Of a stretch of 64,000 nt of DNA, positions 1 to 9,638 are shown piece by piece (positions within the stretch are counted from its first letter, which is position 1; the number at the start of each line of letters is the position of its first letter). Under the pieces are notes generated by a model. That model worked only from the letters and a program-made list of their open reading frames with translations. It searched no databases and was not told where the DNA came from. The DNA lies in assembly GCF_008710745.1 (NCBI RefSeq), contig NZ_VYSA01000005.1:124001-188000 (forward strand), given 5' to 3'. The DNA is from Microbacterium rhizomatis. GTDB lineage: Bacteria; Actinomycetota; Actinomycetes; Actinomycetales; Microbacteriaceae. A program made the translations under genes and the position numbers.

Positions 1-176
1 CGGGAGCGGCATCCGACCTCCGCGTCACCGAGAAGGGCGCTGCGGCGCTCGCCGAGGCCGATGCGCGGCTGGCACGCCTCGACGCCGCGCTCACCGCTGC
101 CGATCGCGACCTGACCCAGGCGCTCGAGGGTCTGCACGAAGAGCCGTTCCGGGGCGCTCCGCCGGAGCACGGGTAA
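1..176 (+). CDS. MarR-like transcriptional regulator, C-terminal end only
   Basis: The frame is open from the window edge to TAA at 174-176 and encodes about 57 residues. It begins in a segment reading SDLRVTEKGAAALAEADARL. The pattern of a short beta-wing end, then VTEKG, then a long Ala/Leu-rich helix and a second helix is typical of the C-terminal dimerisation region of MarR-family winged-helix repressors. The recognition helix lies outside the window, so the family call rests on this tail alone. A 21-bp perfect palindrome begins at the last base of the stop codon and precedes a DUF3817 gene on the same strand, which fits a regulator controlling its own neighbour. Confidence 0.55.
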   Translation, partial: GAASDLRVTEKGAAALAEADARLARLDAALTAADRDLTQALEGLHEEPFRGAPPEHG

Positions 177-196
177 GCTTCAGTTATACTGAAGCT
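176..196. promoter_or_regulatory. Perfect 9+9 palindrome with embedded -10 box, putative MarR operator
   Basis: AGCTTCAGT-TAT-ACTGAAGCT is a perfect inverted repeat. The hexamer TATACT (185-190) inside it resembles a -10 box for the gene starting at 240. There is no following T-run, so a terminator is less likely than a repressor operator. The size and symmetry match MarR-type sites, and the upstream gene looks like a MarR regulator. Confidence 0.45.
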
Positions 197-239
197 GGGG
201 CCGGAGATCCTGTTCCGGGTCCGAGATCCGAGGAGTACC

Positions 240-698
240 GTGTTCCGCTCGCCCCTGTTCCTGTTCCGCACACTCGCGATCGCCGAGGCGATCTCGTGGA
301 CGCTCCTCATCGGCGGACTCATCCTCCGGGCCACGAGCGGTCTGGCGATCGCCGTCACGATCGGCGGCGGCATCCACGGGTTCATCTTCCTGGCGTACGG
401 CGCGACCGCCGTCCTCGTGGCCAAGAATCAGCGCTGGGATGCTCGGTCCACCGCGGTCGCCATCGTCAGCACACTCATCCCGTACGCGACGATCCCGGTG
501 GAGATGTGGCTGCACCGGACGCGCCGCCTCGTCGGATCGTGGCGCCTCGAGGCGACCGCCGACCCACGCGATGCGGCGTGGCACGACCGGCTGATGCGGT
601 GGTTCCTTCGTCGCCCGTGGATGCTCGGGGCCATCGTCGCCCTCGTACTCGTGGCGATCTTCGTGGTGCTGCTGGTGATCGGCCCGCCCGGTCGGTGA
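240..698 (+). CDS. DUF3817 membrane protein
   Basis: This 152-residue integral membrane protein starts at GTG with GAGGAG about 6 nt upstream. Hydrophobic helices lie at roughly residues 8-30, 35-60, 70-90 and 128-148. Features typical of DUF3817 are visible: an N-terminal FRTLAIAEAISWTLL helix, a GGGIHGFIFLAY segment and a short PVEMWLHR stretch after the third helix. The C-terminus adds a further transmembrane helix. The function of the family is unknown. In actinobacteria such genes often sit beside MarR regulators, as here, so the palindrome at 176-196 may control it. The family call is confident; no biochemical role can be given. Confidence 0.8.
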   Translation: MFRSPLFLFRTLAIAEAISWTLLIGGLILRATSGLAIAVTIGGGIHGFIFLAYGATAVLVAKNQRWDARSTAVAIVSTLIPYATIPVEMWLHRTRRLVGSWRLEATADPRDAAWHDRLMRWFLRRPWMLGAIVALVLVAIFVVLLVIGPPGR

Positions 699-724
699 AC
701 TCGGCGCCCGTCTCGGGGCTCGCC

Positions 725-1000
725 TCAGGGCGCGGGCATCTCGAGGGCGGCGACCCCCGGCATCCCGAACCATCGCCGGCCGTCATCGGCGATCACGGTC
801 GTGGCGAGTACCTCCGTGCACGTCGCGCACCGTGCGACCAGGCCCATCGCCGAGACGTAGACGAGCGCCCGGGCGAGCACGTCGACCGTGCCGCAGTGCC
901 GGCATCGCGCTTCGCGGGCGGTGAGGTCGGCGCCGAGGGCGTCGGCGAGCACTCCGGCCAGAGCGTTGCCGTCGAGGTGGCCTGCAGGAGTCGGGCACAT
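725..1000 (-). CDS. DUF6510 zinc-ribbon-like protein
   Basis: This is a 91-residue protein. ATG at 1000 is chosen because it overlaps the stop of the upstream reductase by one base (TGATG) and the family starts there with a short HLDGNALAG motif. Two cysteine pairs, CRHC (about residue 33) and CATC (about residue 58), look like a zinc ribbon. The protein is the last member of a three-gene minus-strand operon with a molybdopterin oxidoreductase and a flavin reductase. This pairing suggests an accessory role in that redox pair, but the function is unknown. The longer upstream reading lacks family resemblance and was not used. Confidence 0.75.
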   Translation of the reverse strand: MCPTPAGHLDGNALAGVLADALGADLTAREARCRHCGTVDVLARALVYVSAMGLVARCATCTEVLATTVIADDGRRWFGMPGVAALEMPAP

Positions 1001-1749
1001 CACGCGCCTCCGAATCGCTCGGTGCGGATCGACGATCCACGGTGCCCCGCTGCCGTGAGCCAGTCCGCCACGGTCTCGACGAAAGCCGTCGGCCCGCAGA
1101 CGTACACGAGAGGATCGGATGCCGCGGGCCACACGACCTCGTCCAGCCGGTCCCGTGTCACCCGCCCGGTGACCCCGGCCCACCCCGCCGGCGCTCGGCG
1201 CGTGTAGACGTAGTCGACCTCGACCGAGCTCGGCGGCAGCGCGGAGAACTCGCGGCGGAAGAAGACGTCGTCAGGGGTGCGCACGGAATACAGCAGCCGG
1301 AACGGGCTCGCGTCACCCGCCCGCGCGTGCGCCTCGGCGATCGCGTAAAGGGGGACGACTCCCGACCCGCCGGCGATGAGCTGCACCGGTCGAGGCTGAT
1401 CTGTCGGCTGCCAGATGAAGAATGCGCCGAGGGGTCCGTGCAGCTCGAGCTGGTCGCCCACCTGGAGGTCTTCCACCAGGAAGGGCGAGACCTCGCCGTC
1501 GGGCACCTCGTCGACGGCGAGCACGACCTGTGTGCCTTCGCCCGACGACGCGATGGAGTACGAGCGCGATGCCTGGTACCCGTCGGGGGCGGTGAGGCGC
1601 ACATCGACGTGCGCGCCGGGATCGTTGCCCGGCCAGGTCGGCACTTCGAACGTCAGGCGGCGCGCACTGGAGGTCTCGGGGACGGCGGCGACGACCGTTG
1701 CAGTGTGCCACGCCGCGGGGCGCCGCGGGGTCAGCGGCGAGGATGTCAC
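1000..1749 (-). CDS. Ferredoxin reductase-like FAD/NAD(P) oxidoreductase
   Basis: This 249-residue protein is of the ferredoxin-NADP reductase superfamily without a 2Fe-2S domain. The FAD-binding barrel carries RSYSIAS (about residue 61). The NAD(P)-binding half carries the GGSGVVPLY loop, and VYVCGPTAFVE marks the C-terminal CGP motif. GTG at 1749 is chosen because it overlaps the stop of the molybdopterin gene by four bases (GTGA). It probably passes electrons from NAD(P)H to the upstream molybdenum enzyme or a shared carrier. This is inferred from operon structure only. Confidence 0.85.
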   Translation of the reverse strand: MTSSPLTPRRPAAWHTATVVAAVPETSSARRLTFEVPTWPGNDPGAHVDVRLTAPDGYQASRSYSIASSGEGTQVVLAVDEVPDGEVSPFLVEDLQVGDQLELHGPLGAFFIWQPTDQPRPVQLIAGGSGVVPLYAIAEAHARAGDASPFRLLYSVRTPDDVFFRREFSALPPSSVEVDYVYTRRAPAGWAGVTGRVTRDRLDEVVWPAASDPLVYVCGPTAFVETVADWLTAAGHRGSSIRTERFGGA

Positions 1750-2336
1750 CAGTAGCGCTCCTCTTTCCAGGGGTCGCCGTGCAGGTGGTAGCCGTTCTGC
1801 TCCCAGAAGCCGGGATCGTCTCGGGGCATCGTCACGAGGCCGTGGATCCACTTCGCGCTCTTCCAGAAGTACAAGTGCGGCACGAGCAGCCGCGCAGGGC
1901 CGCCGTGCTCGGGATCGAGAGGCTCTCCGTCGGCCTCGAACGCGATCCAGCTCTTTCCGCCGAGAAGATCGGCCATCGGCACGTTGGTCGTGTACCCGCC
2001 GTACGAGTGCGCCATGACGTACGCGTGATGGGTCTGCACCTGCGCGAAGATCGTGTCGAGCGAGACGCCTCGCCAGGGCATCTCGAGCTTCGACCAGTGG
2101 GTGACGCAGTGGATGTCGGTCGTGATGTCTTCGATCCCGAGGGCGCGCAGCTCATCCCACGACCACCGGTGCGTGCCGTTCTCCGTCGTGAGGGTGAACT
2201 CCCACTCCTCTGTCGACACGCGGGGAGTGGGGCCCGCCGACAGTACCGGCCAGTCGGGTGAGAGCGTCTGTCCGGGCGGGAGTCGAGGATCCCTGTCACG
2301 GCGCCGACCGGTGAAACCACGGGTGATGAAGGACAT
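1746..2336 (-). CDS. Sulfite-oxidase/YedY-like molybdopterin-dependent oxidoreductase
   Basis: This 196-residue protein corresponds to the molybdopterin-binding domain of the sulfite oxidase superfamily. The HCVTHWSK segment contains the cysteine expected to ligate molybdenum, followed by W.GVSLDTIF and HGGPARLLVPHLYFWKSAKW, all hallmark motifs of the family. It is short, lacks an evident signal peptide or dimerisation domain, and is therefore predicted to be cytoplasmic, unlike periplasmic YedY/MsrP. It heads a three-gene operon with a flavin reductase and a DUF6510 protein. The substrate is unknown. An inverted repeat in the divergent promoter region (2368-2384) may regulate it. Confidence 0.85.
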   Translation of the reverse strand: MSFITRGFTGRRRDRDPRLPPGQTLSPDWPVLSAGPTPRVSTEEWEFTLTTENGTHRWSWDELRALGIEDITTDIHCVTHWSKLEMPWRGVSLDTIFAQVQTHHAYVMAHSYGGYTTNVPMADLLGGKSWIAFEADGEPLDPEHGGPARLLVPHLYFWKSAKWIHGLVTMPRDDPGFWEQNGYHLHGDPWKEERYW

Positions 2337-2367
2337 GCGACCCCTTCCGTTGGGATCACCCTAGCGA

Positions 2368-2384
2368 CTGATCGACCCGATCAG
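2368..2384. promoter_or_regulatory. Inverted repeat in divergent promoter region
   Basis: CTGATC-GACCC-GATCAG is a perfect 6+6 inverted repeat in the 52-bp gap between the divergent molybdopterin oxidoreductase and nhaA genes. Its position suits an operator for either gene. No cognate regulator is apparent nearby. Confidence 0.3.
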
Positions 2385-2388
2385 CACC

Positions 2389-4263
2389 GTGAAGCGCCAG
2401 GATGGAGGCGTGACCAGCATCTCGCTCCTGCCGGCGCGGCCGCAGCCCGATCCCGCGACGCCCACGAAGAAGAAGAAAGCGCCCGGCGGCGACCGGCTCT
2501 CGGCCGCGATGATGCTTATCGGCACCGCGATCGCCCTGCTCTGGGCCAACCTGCCCGGCGACACCTACGAAGAGTTCTGGTCGATGCCGGTCGGCTTCTC
2601 GATCGGGGAGTGGACCGCCTTCTTCTCACTGCACCAGTTCGTCAACGAGGGCCTGATGGCGTTCTTCTTCTTCCTCGTCGGGCTCGAGGTGAAAAGACAG
2701 CTGACGATCGGAGAGCTGACCGACCGGTCGCGGGCGGCCGTGCCGATCGTGGCCGCCATCGCGGGCCTGATCGTGCCCGCCCTGATCTTCGTGCTCTTCA
2801 CCGCCTCCACGGGCGAAGCGCACGCGTGGGGCATCGTCATCTCGACCGACACCGCCTTCCTGATCGGCGCGCTCGCGATCATCGGCCCGAAGTACCCGTT
2901 CCGCCTGCGCACCTTCCTGCTGACCCTCGCCGTGGTGGACGACATCGGAGCGCTCCTGGTCATCGCCCTCTTCTACTCCAGCGGCATCAGCCTGTGGCCC
3001 TCGCTCGCGGCGATCGTCATCATGGTGCTCATCGCGCTCGTGCGATTCCTGCCGGAGGGGCGCGGGTTCACGTACGCGGTGCTCGGCATCGCGCTGTGGG
3101 TCGTCGTGCTCCTTGCCGGCATCCACCCGACCCTCGCCGGTGTCGCGGTCGCCCTGCTCATCCCGGTGTTCTCGCCGCGGAGAGGTGACGTCGAGCGCAC
3201 CGCCGAGCTCTCGCAGGCCTTCCGCGAGTCGCCGAACCCCATGTACGCCGCCGCGGTCACGCGGAGCCTGCGCGAGTCGCTGTCGATCAACGAGCGGATC
3301 GACAATGGATGGCGTCCCTACATCGCCTACGGCATCCTCCCGCTGTTCGCGCTCGCCAACGCCGGGGTGAAGATCGACGGCCAGGTGCTCATGGAGGCGG
3401 TCGCCTCACCCGTGAGCTGGGGAATCGTCGTCGGCCTCGTGCTGGGCAAGTTCGTCGGCATCACCGGTGCGACCGCCCTGATGCGTGCGATCGGGAAGGG
3501 GCAGCTCGCGCCAGGACTCGGCATGAACCGGATCGCCGGGGGAGCGACCCTCTCGGGCATCGGGTTCACCATTTCGCTCTTCCTCGTGCCGATCGCGATC
3601 TCCGACCCGCACACGCAGGATCTGGCGCGCGTGGGCGTGCTCGCCGCATCCCTCATCGCGTTCTTCCTCGGGTGGGCCGTGCTGTCGGTCGGCGACCGGC
3701 TGCGTCCGCCGCAGGCGATCGGCGCCAAGCTCGCTCGCCCCATCGACCCGACGCGGGATCACCTGCGCGGCCGGATCGACGCGCCCTACAAGATCGTCGA
3801 GTACGGCGATTTCGAGTGCCCGTTCTGCAGTCGTGCCACCGGGTCGGTCGACGCAGTCGTTGAGCACTTCGGCGATGACGTGCTCTGGGTCTGGCGCCAC
3901 CTCCCCCTGGACAACCCGCACCCGCACGCGCAAGAGGCCGCGCAGGCGGCCGAGGCCGCCGCGCTCCAGGGGAGGTTCCTCGACATGGCCAAGAAGCTCT
4001 TCGCCCATCAGGACGCACTCGAGACCGACGACCTCTGCCGGTACGCGGAGCAGCTGGGGATGGACGCCGAGAAGTTCGCCGCCGATTTCGGTTCGCAGGC
4101 GGTGCTGCGACGGATCCAGGACGACCGGCTCGATGCGGAGCTCATGGACCTGAACACGACCCCGACGTTCTTCGTGAACGGCGTGCGGCACAAGGGTCCG
4201 TACGACTCGGCGAGCCTCATCCGCGCGCTGCAGGCACCGGCAGGGGTTCCCGCGACGCACTGA
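2389..4263 (+). CDS. nhaA: Na+/H+ antiporter NhaA fused to a DsbA-like thioredoxin domain
   Basis: This is a 624-residue fusion. Residues about 40-440 form an NhaA antiporter with around eleven membrane helices. The paired aspartates in AVVDDIGALL (about residue 184) match the catalytic pair of NhaA, and GGATLSGIGFTISLF is the conserved late helix. Residues about 460-620 form a thioredoxin-fold DsbA-like domain with the active-site motif CPFC (about residue 477) and a downstream TTPTFFVNG cis-proline loop. GTG at 2389 is used. GTG at 2410 is an alternative, but its GGAGG lies only one base away. The fusion suggests redox-linked or folding-linked control of antiport, which is inference. Such fusions occur in other actinobacteria. 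Confidence 0.93.
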   Translation: MKRQDGGVTSISLLPARPQPDPATPTKKKKAPGGDRLSAAMMLIGTAIALLWANLPGDTYEEFWSMPVGFSIGEWTAFFSLHQFVNEGLMAFFFFLVGLEVKRQLTIGELTDRSRAAVPIVAAIAGLIVPALIFVLFTASTGEAHAWGIVISTDTAFLIGALAIIGPKYPFRLRTFLLTLAVVDDIGALLVIALFYSSGISLWPSLAAIVIMVLIALVRFLPEGRGFTYAVLGIALWVVVLLAGIHPTLAGVAVALLIPVFSPRRGDVERTAELSQAFRESPNPMYAAAVTRSLRESLSINERIDNGWRPYIAYGILPLFALANAGVKIDGQVLMEAVASPVSWGIVVGLVLGKFVGITGATALMRAIGKGQLAPGLGMNRIAGGATLSGIGFTISLFLVPIAISDPHTQDLARVGVLAASLIAFFLGWAVLSVGDRLRPPQAIGAKLARPIDPTRDHLRGRIDAPYKIVEYGDFECPFCSRATGSVDAVVEHFGDDVLWVWRHLPLDNPHPHAQEAAQAAEAAALQGRFLDMAKKLFAHQDALETDDLCRYAEQLGMDAEKFAADFGSQAVLRRIQDDRLDAELMDLNTTPTFFVNGVRHKGPYDSASLIRALQAPAGVPATH

Positions 4264-4379
4264 TCGCGGGCACGGCGGGACTGGCCGGGCGTGGTCGGGT
4301 CTGTCGGCGCGTGTCCGCAAGATGGCTGGCGCGGATGCTGTCGCCGGCACGTGCCCGGACATGTGCGGGGGTGCCGAGC

Positions 4380-4398
4380 CCGCGGTGAACTGCCGCGG
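4380..4398. terminator. Possible hairpin downstream of nhaA
   Basis: CCGCGG-TGAACTG-CCGCGG can form a 6-bp GC stem with a 7-nt loop about 117 bp after the nhaA stop codon. No T-run follows, so termination is only a possibility. Confidence 0.25.
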
Positions 4399-4450
4399 AG
4401 CAAAGTGGCGCGACCATGCTCGGAATACTCCGTGAGCTTCGGTGTTGAAG

Positions 4451-4480
4451 TTGATACGAAGGCGCTCAAGTTCCTAAACT
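4451..4480 (+). promoter_or_regulatory. Putative heat-shock gene promoter
   Basis: TTGATA (4451-4456) and TAAACT (4475-4480) are separated by 18 bp and resemble a sigma-70-type promoter for the ClpC-like gene. The -10 box overlaps a 7+7 inverted repeat (TCAAGTT-CCTA-AACTTGA, 4466-4483), and its last two bases are the first two of the HAIR element, so repressor binding would block RNA polymerase. Confidence 0.45.
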
Positions 4481-4499
4481 TGACGCCTTGGCACTCAAG
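4479..4499. promoter_or_regulatory. HAIR element, HspR operator
   Basis: CTTGACG-CCTTGGC-ACTCAAG matches the HAIR consensus CTTGAGT-N7-ACTCAAG at 12 of 14 positions, with exactly seven bases between half-sites. HAIR is the binding site of HspR, the heat-shock repressor of actinobacteria. It lies 18 bp before the start codon of the ClpC-like gene. Confidence 0.75.
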
Positions 4500-4516
4500 T
4501 TTCATGAGGAGGACTC

Positions 4517-7105
<2,589 letters not shown>

Positions 7106-7140
7106 CGAGGTGGCGCACACCGCATAGCGGGGCGGGGCGG

Positions 7141-7186
7141 ATGCGGAGGCGTCGTCCGGAGTGATCCGGGCGACGCCTCTTCGCAT
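7141..7186. terminator. Bidirectional terminator between convergent genes
   Basis: A long hairpin forms from GAGGCGTCGTCCGG and CCGGGCGACGCCTC around the loop AGTGAT, with outer arms ATGCG/CGCAT. It sits between the convergent ClpC-like and methyltransferase genes and can serve both strands. Confidence 0.7.
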
Positions 7187-7197
7187 GCCGGAGCAGC

Positions 7198-8253
7198 TCA
7201 CCGGCGCGTGGATGCCGCAACGGTGAACTTCGCGTTGCGAGCGATCTGCCTGGTCGGCCCGACGATGCGCTCGAGCGCGGAGCGGTAGGCGAGGGGCGAA
7301 TTCCACACCGTCCACAGCTCGCCCCCCGGTCGCAGAACGCGTGCGGCGTCGGCGAACAGCCCGAACGCCAGCCTCTTGTCGATCGAGGCGCCCTCGTGGA
7401 ACGGCGGGTTCAGGGCGATGAATGCGGCGCTGCCGTCCGGGCGCTCCGAAAGACCGTCATCCCTCACCACGAGCACGCGATCGGCGACCCCGTTCGCCGA
7501 GGCGGTGGCGCGCGCCGAAGCGACGGCGGCCGCCGAGCGGTCTGTGGCGACGACCCTGATCTCGGGATGCTGGAGCGCCAGCCACACGGCGACGACTCCG
7601 CTGCCGCACGCGAGGTCGATCACATCGCCGCCCTGGGGAAGACGCTCGGGGAGGTTCTCGATCAGGAACCGGGTGCCGACGTCGACGGAGGTTCCCGCGA
7701 ACACCCCGCCCAGGGCTGAGACGACGATCGGCTCGGCGATCCCCGGCAGGCTCTGCGCGGCACTGCGCGGCACGGGGTCGGCGCCGTCGTGCGGTCCGCG
7801 CGCGATGAGCACGCGCGACTTCTGCCGCGCGTGGGTCACATCGACGGTCGTGAAATGCGCGCGGAGGACGTCGTTCATCGTGAGAGACATGTGCTTGATC
7901 CGTCCGCCCGCGAAGACGACGACGTCCGGGCGCGCATGCGCGGCGATCAGCCCCGCGATATCCCGCAGCGCGTCGAGCGACCGGGGGAGGCGCACGAGTA
8001 CCGTGGCGGCGTCCGCCACCAGGTGGGCGTCGAGGCCGAGCGAGCGCGCGGGCGACGCGGCATCGCGCAGGTCCCGCTCCGACGCCACTGAATCCTGGTG
8101 CACGCGCACGTCGACGGCTCCGTCGGCGAGCACCGCGTGGGCCAGCGCTCCCGACTCGTCGCCGATCACGACGAGCCGGCCCGGGAGCGTCGCCGCGCGC
8201 GTGGACGCCGATTCGTCGAGGATCAACCGGTCTGCCGCATCCGCATCACTCAC
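7198..8253 (-). CDS. RsmC/RlmG-type rRNA guanine-N2 methyltransferase
   Basis: This 351-residue class I SAM-dependent methyltransferase has an N-terminal MTS-like domain and a C-terminal catalytic domain. The SAM-binding loop VIDLACGSGVVAVW (about residue 215) and the catalytic motif ALNPPFHEG (about residue 282) are visible. NPPFH is characteristic of RsmC/RlmG enzymes, which methylate G1207 of 16S or G1835 of 23S rRNA. Sequence alone cannot decide between the two. GTG at 8253 is chosen because upstream in-frame sequence has low-complexity Pro/Arg composition and no family resemblance. It is divergent from the LLM oxidoreductase gene at 8319. Confidence 0.82.
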   Translation of the reverse strand: MSDADAADRLILDESASTRAATLPGRLVVIGDESGALAHAVLADGAVDVRVHQDSVASERDLRDAASPARSLGLDAHLVADAATVLVRLPRSLDALRDIAGLIAAHARPDVVVFAGGRIKHMSLTMNDVLRAHFTTVDVTHARQKSRVLIARGPHDGADPVPRSAAQSLPGIAEPIVVSALGGVFAGTSVDVGTRFLIENLPERLPQGGDVIDLACGSGVVAVWLALQHPEIRVVATDRSAAAVASARATASANGVADRVLVVRDDGLSERPDGSAAFIALNPPFHEGASIDKRLAFGLFADAARVLRPGGELWTVWNSPLAYRSALERIVGPTRQIARNAKFTVAASTRR

Positions 8254-8318
8254 CGCCCCACGGTAGCGCGCGGGCGCACGACGGAGCGCGGGAGTGCGGG
8301 GCGTGGGATGCTCGAGGG

Positions 8319-9155
8319 ATGGCAGAACAACACAGCGCGGTGCCCAGGGGCGCGGTGTCGAGGGGCGCGGTGTCGATCGGCATCGCGGGATCACTCGGAC
8401 CCGACGCGGGAGCAGCGGTCGCCGCAGCCGCCGAGCGAGCGGGATTCCGGAGTCTGTGGGTGAACGACACTCCCGGCGGGGACTCGCTCTCGGTGCTCGC
8501 CGCCGCCGCGGCCGTGACAGAACGCCTCGTGCTCGCGACGGGCGTGATCCCTGTGGATCGCCGGCCCGCCACCGAGATCATCGACGCCGTGGACCGGCTG
8601 GCCCTTCCCGAGGATCGTCTGATCCTCGGGATCGGCGCCGGTGGCACACGGATCGGTGCTCTCGCACTCGTCGGCGACGAGGTGCGGCGACTCAAGGGCG
8701 AAAGCGGCGCGCGTGTGCTCGTCGGTGCGCTCGGTCCGAAGATGCGCGCGCTCGCCGCCGAGGAAGCGGACGGCGCGCTCTTGAGCTGGCTCACGCCCGA
8801 CCGGGCAGCCGAGCAGGCCGAGGGGGTGCGGGATGCAGCGCCCGCGAGCACCGGTTATGTCGCCCTCTACGCCCGCACCGCGGTCGACCCCAGAGCGATC
8901 GGGAAGCGCGATGACGAGGCGCGCCGGTATGCGAGCTATCCCGCGTATGCCGCGAATTTCGCCCGGCTCGGCATCGATCCGCTCGCCACCGTGCTGCCCG
9001 CGCCGGGGGAGGATCTGGCCGCGGGGGCGGCTGCCTACACGCGCAGCGTCGACGAACTGGTCCTCCGCATCATCACGGTATCCGACACGCTCGACGAGCA
9101 CCTGGAGTTCATCGAGGGTGCTCGCGACGCACTGGCCGAGCGGACGAGCGAATGA
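8319..9155 (+). CDS. LLM-class (luciferase-like) flavin-dependent oxidoreductase
   Basis: This is a 278-residue luciferase-like TIM-barrel protein. Family features are GFRSLWVNDTPGGD, ERLVLATGVIPVDRR and LILGIGAGG, followed by a helical C-terminal half. Members use FMN or coenzyme F420. At under 300 residues it is at the short end of the family, and its substrate cannot be told. ATG at 8319 follows GAGGG closely. The first 20 codons hold two near-identical copies of GGGGCGCGGTGTCGA, giving RGAVSRGAVS, probably slippage. The stop overlaps the DoxX-like gene start (ATGA), so they are cotranscribed. Confidence 0.8.
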   Translation: MAEQHSAVPRGAVSRGAVSIGIAGSLGPDAGAAVAAAAERAGFRSLWVNDTPGGDSLSVLAAAAAVTERLVLATGVIPVDRRPATEIIDAVDRLALPEDRLILGIGAGGTRIGALALVGDEVRRLKGESGARVLVGALGPKMRALAAEEADGALLSWLTPDRAAEQAEGVRDAAPASTGYVALYARTAVDPRAIGKRDDEARRYASYPAYAANFARLGIDPLATVLPAPGEDLAAGAAAYTRSVDELVLRIITVSDTLDEHLEFIEGARDALAERTSE

Positions 9156-9568
9156 GCCGCCGTCGTGGCCGTTCGCGCGCATCCGGCATCCTGAGACTCA
9201 TCGCGCGCCTGGTGCTTTCGGGCTTCCTCGTGTACACGGGACTCTCGCACCTCTTCTGGGGTCGCCGTGGCTTCCGTATCGCGGTCCCGGACTGGGCGGT
9301 CCGGCAGACGCGCCTCGACAAGGATGCGATCGTCGTCTCCTCGGGTGCAGTCGAACTCGCTCTCGGGGCGGCCCTGGTGGTTCTCCCCAAGGAGCGTGCG
9401 CGTGTCGGCGGGCTCGTTGCGGCGTTCTTCGTCGCGGTCTTCCCCGGGAACGTGCATCAGTGGCTCACCGGGAGACCTGCCCCGATGATGCGCACCGACA
9501 TGTCGCGATTCGGGCGCCTGTTCCTGCAACCGGTGCTCGTGGCCTGGGCTCTGTGGAGCACCTCCTGA
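9152..9568 (+). CDS. DoxX-like small membrane protein, copy 1
   Basis: This 138-residue protein has four predicted membrane helices. Conserved stretches are LVLSGFLVYTGLSHLFWGRR, VVSSGAVELALGAALVVLPK, AAFFVAVFPGNVHQW and FLQPVLVAWALWST. It resembles DoxX/DoxD-family membrane proteins, whose roles are mostly undefined. A basic N-terminus (SRRRGRSR) precedes the first helix. Its start overlaps the LLM oxidoreductase stop by four bases, indicating cotranscription. A close paralogue lies at 12104-12484, also directly after an enzyme gene. Confidence 0.75.
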   Translation: MSRRRGRSRASGILRLIARLVLSGFLVYTGLSHLFWGRRGFRIAVPDWAVRQTRLDKDAIVVSSGAVELALGAALVVLPKERARVGGLVAAFFVAVFPGNVHQWLTGRPAPMMRTDMSRFGRLFLQPVLVAWALWSTS

Positions 9569-9638
9569 CTGCGTCGCCGTTTCGCACGGTGAGGACGACT
9601 CTGACAGAGTGAGGGCCCGCCTCTGGCAGAGTAGAGGG

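Noticed and set aside
7222..7236. Stray copy of the array repeat (TGAACTTCGCGTT) inside the methyltransferase gene
   Set aside because: It encodes part of the conserved C-terminus (AKFTV on the minus strand), lacks the second palindrome arm and stands alone, so it is probably coincidence.
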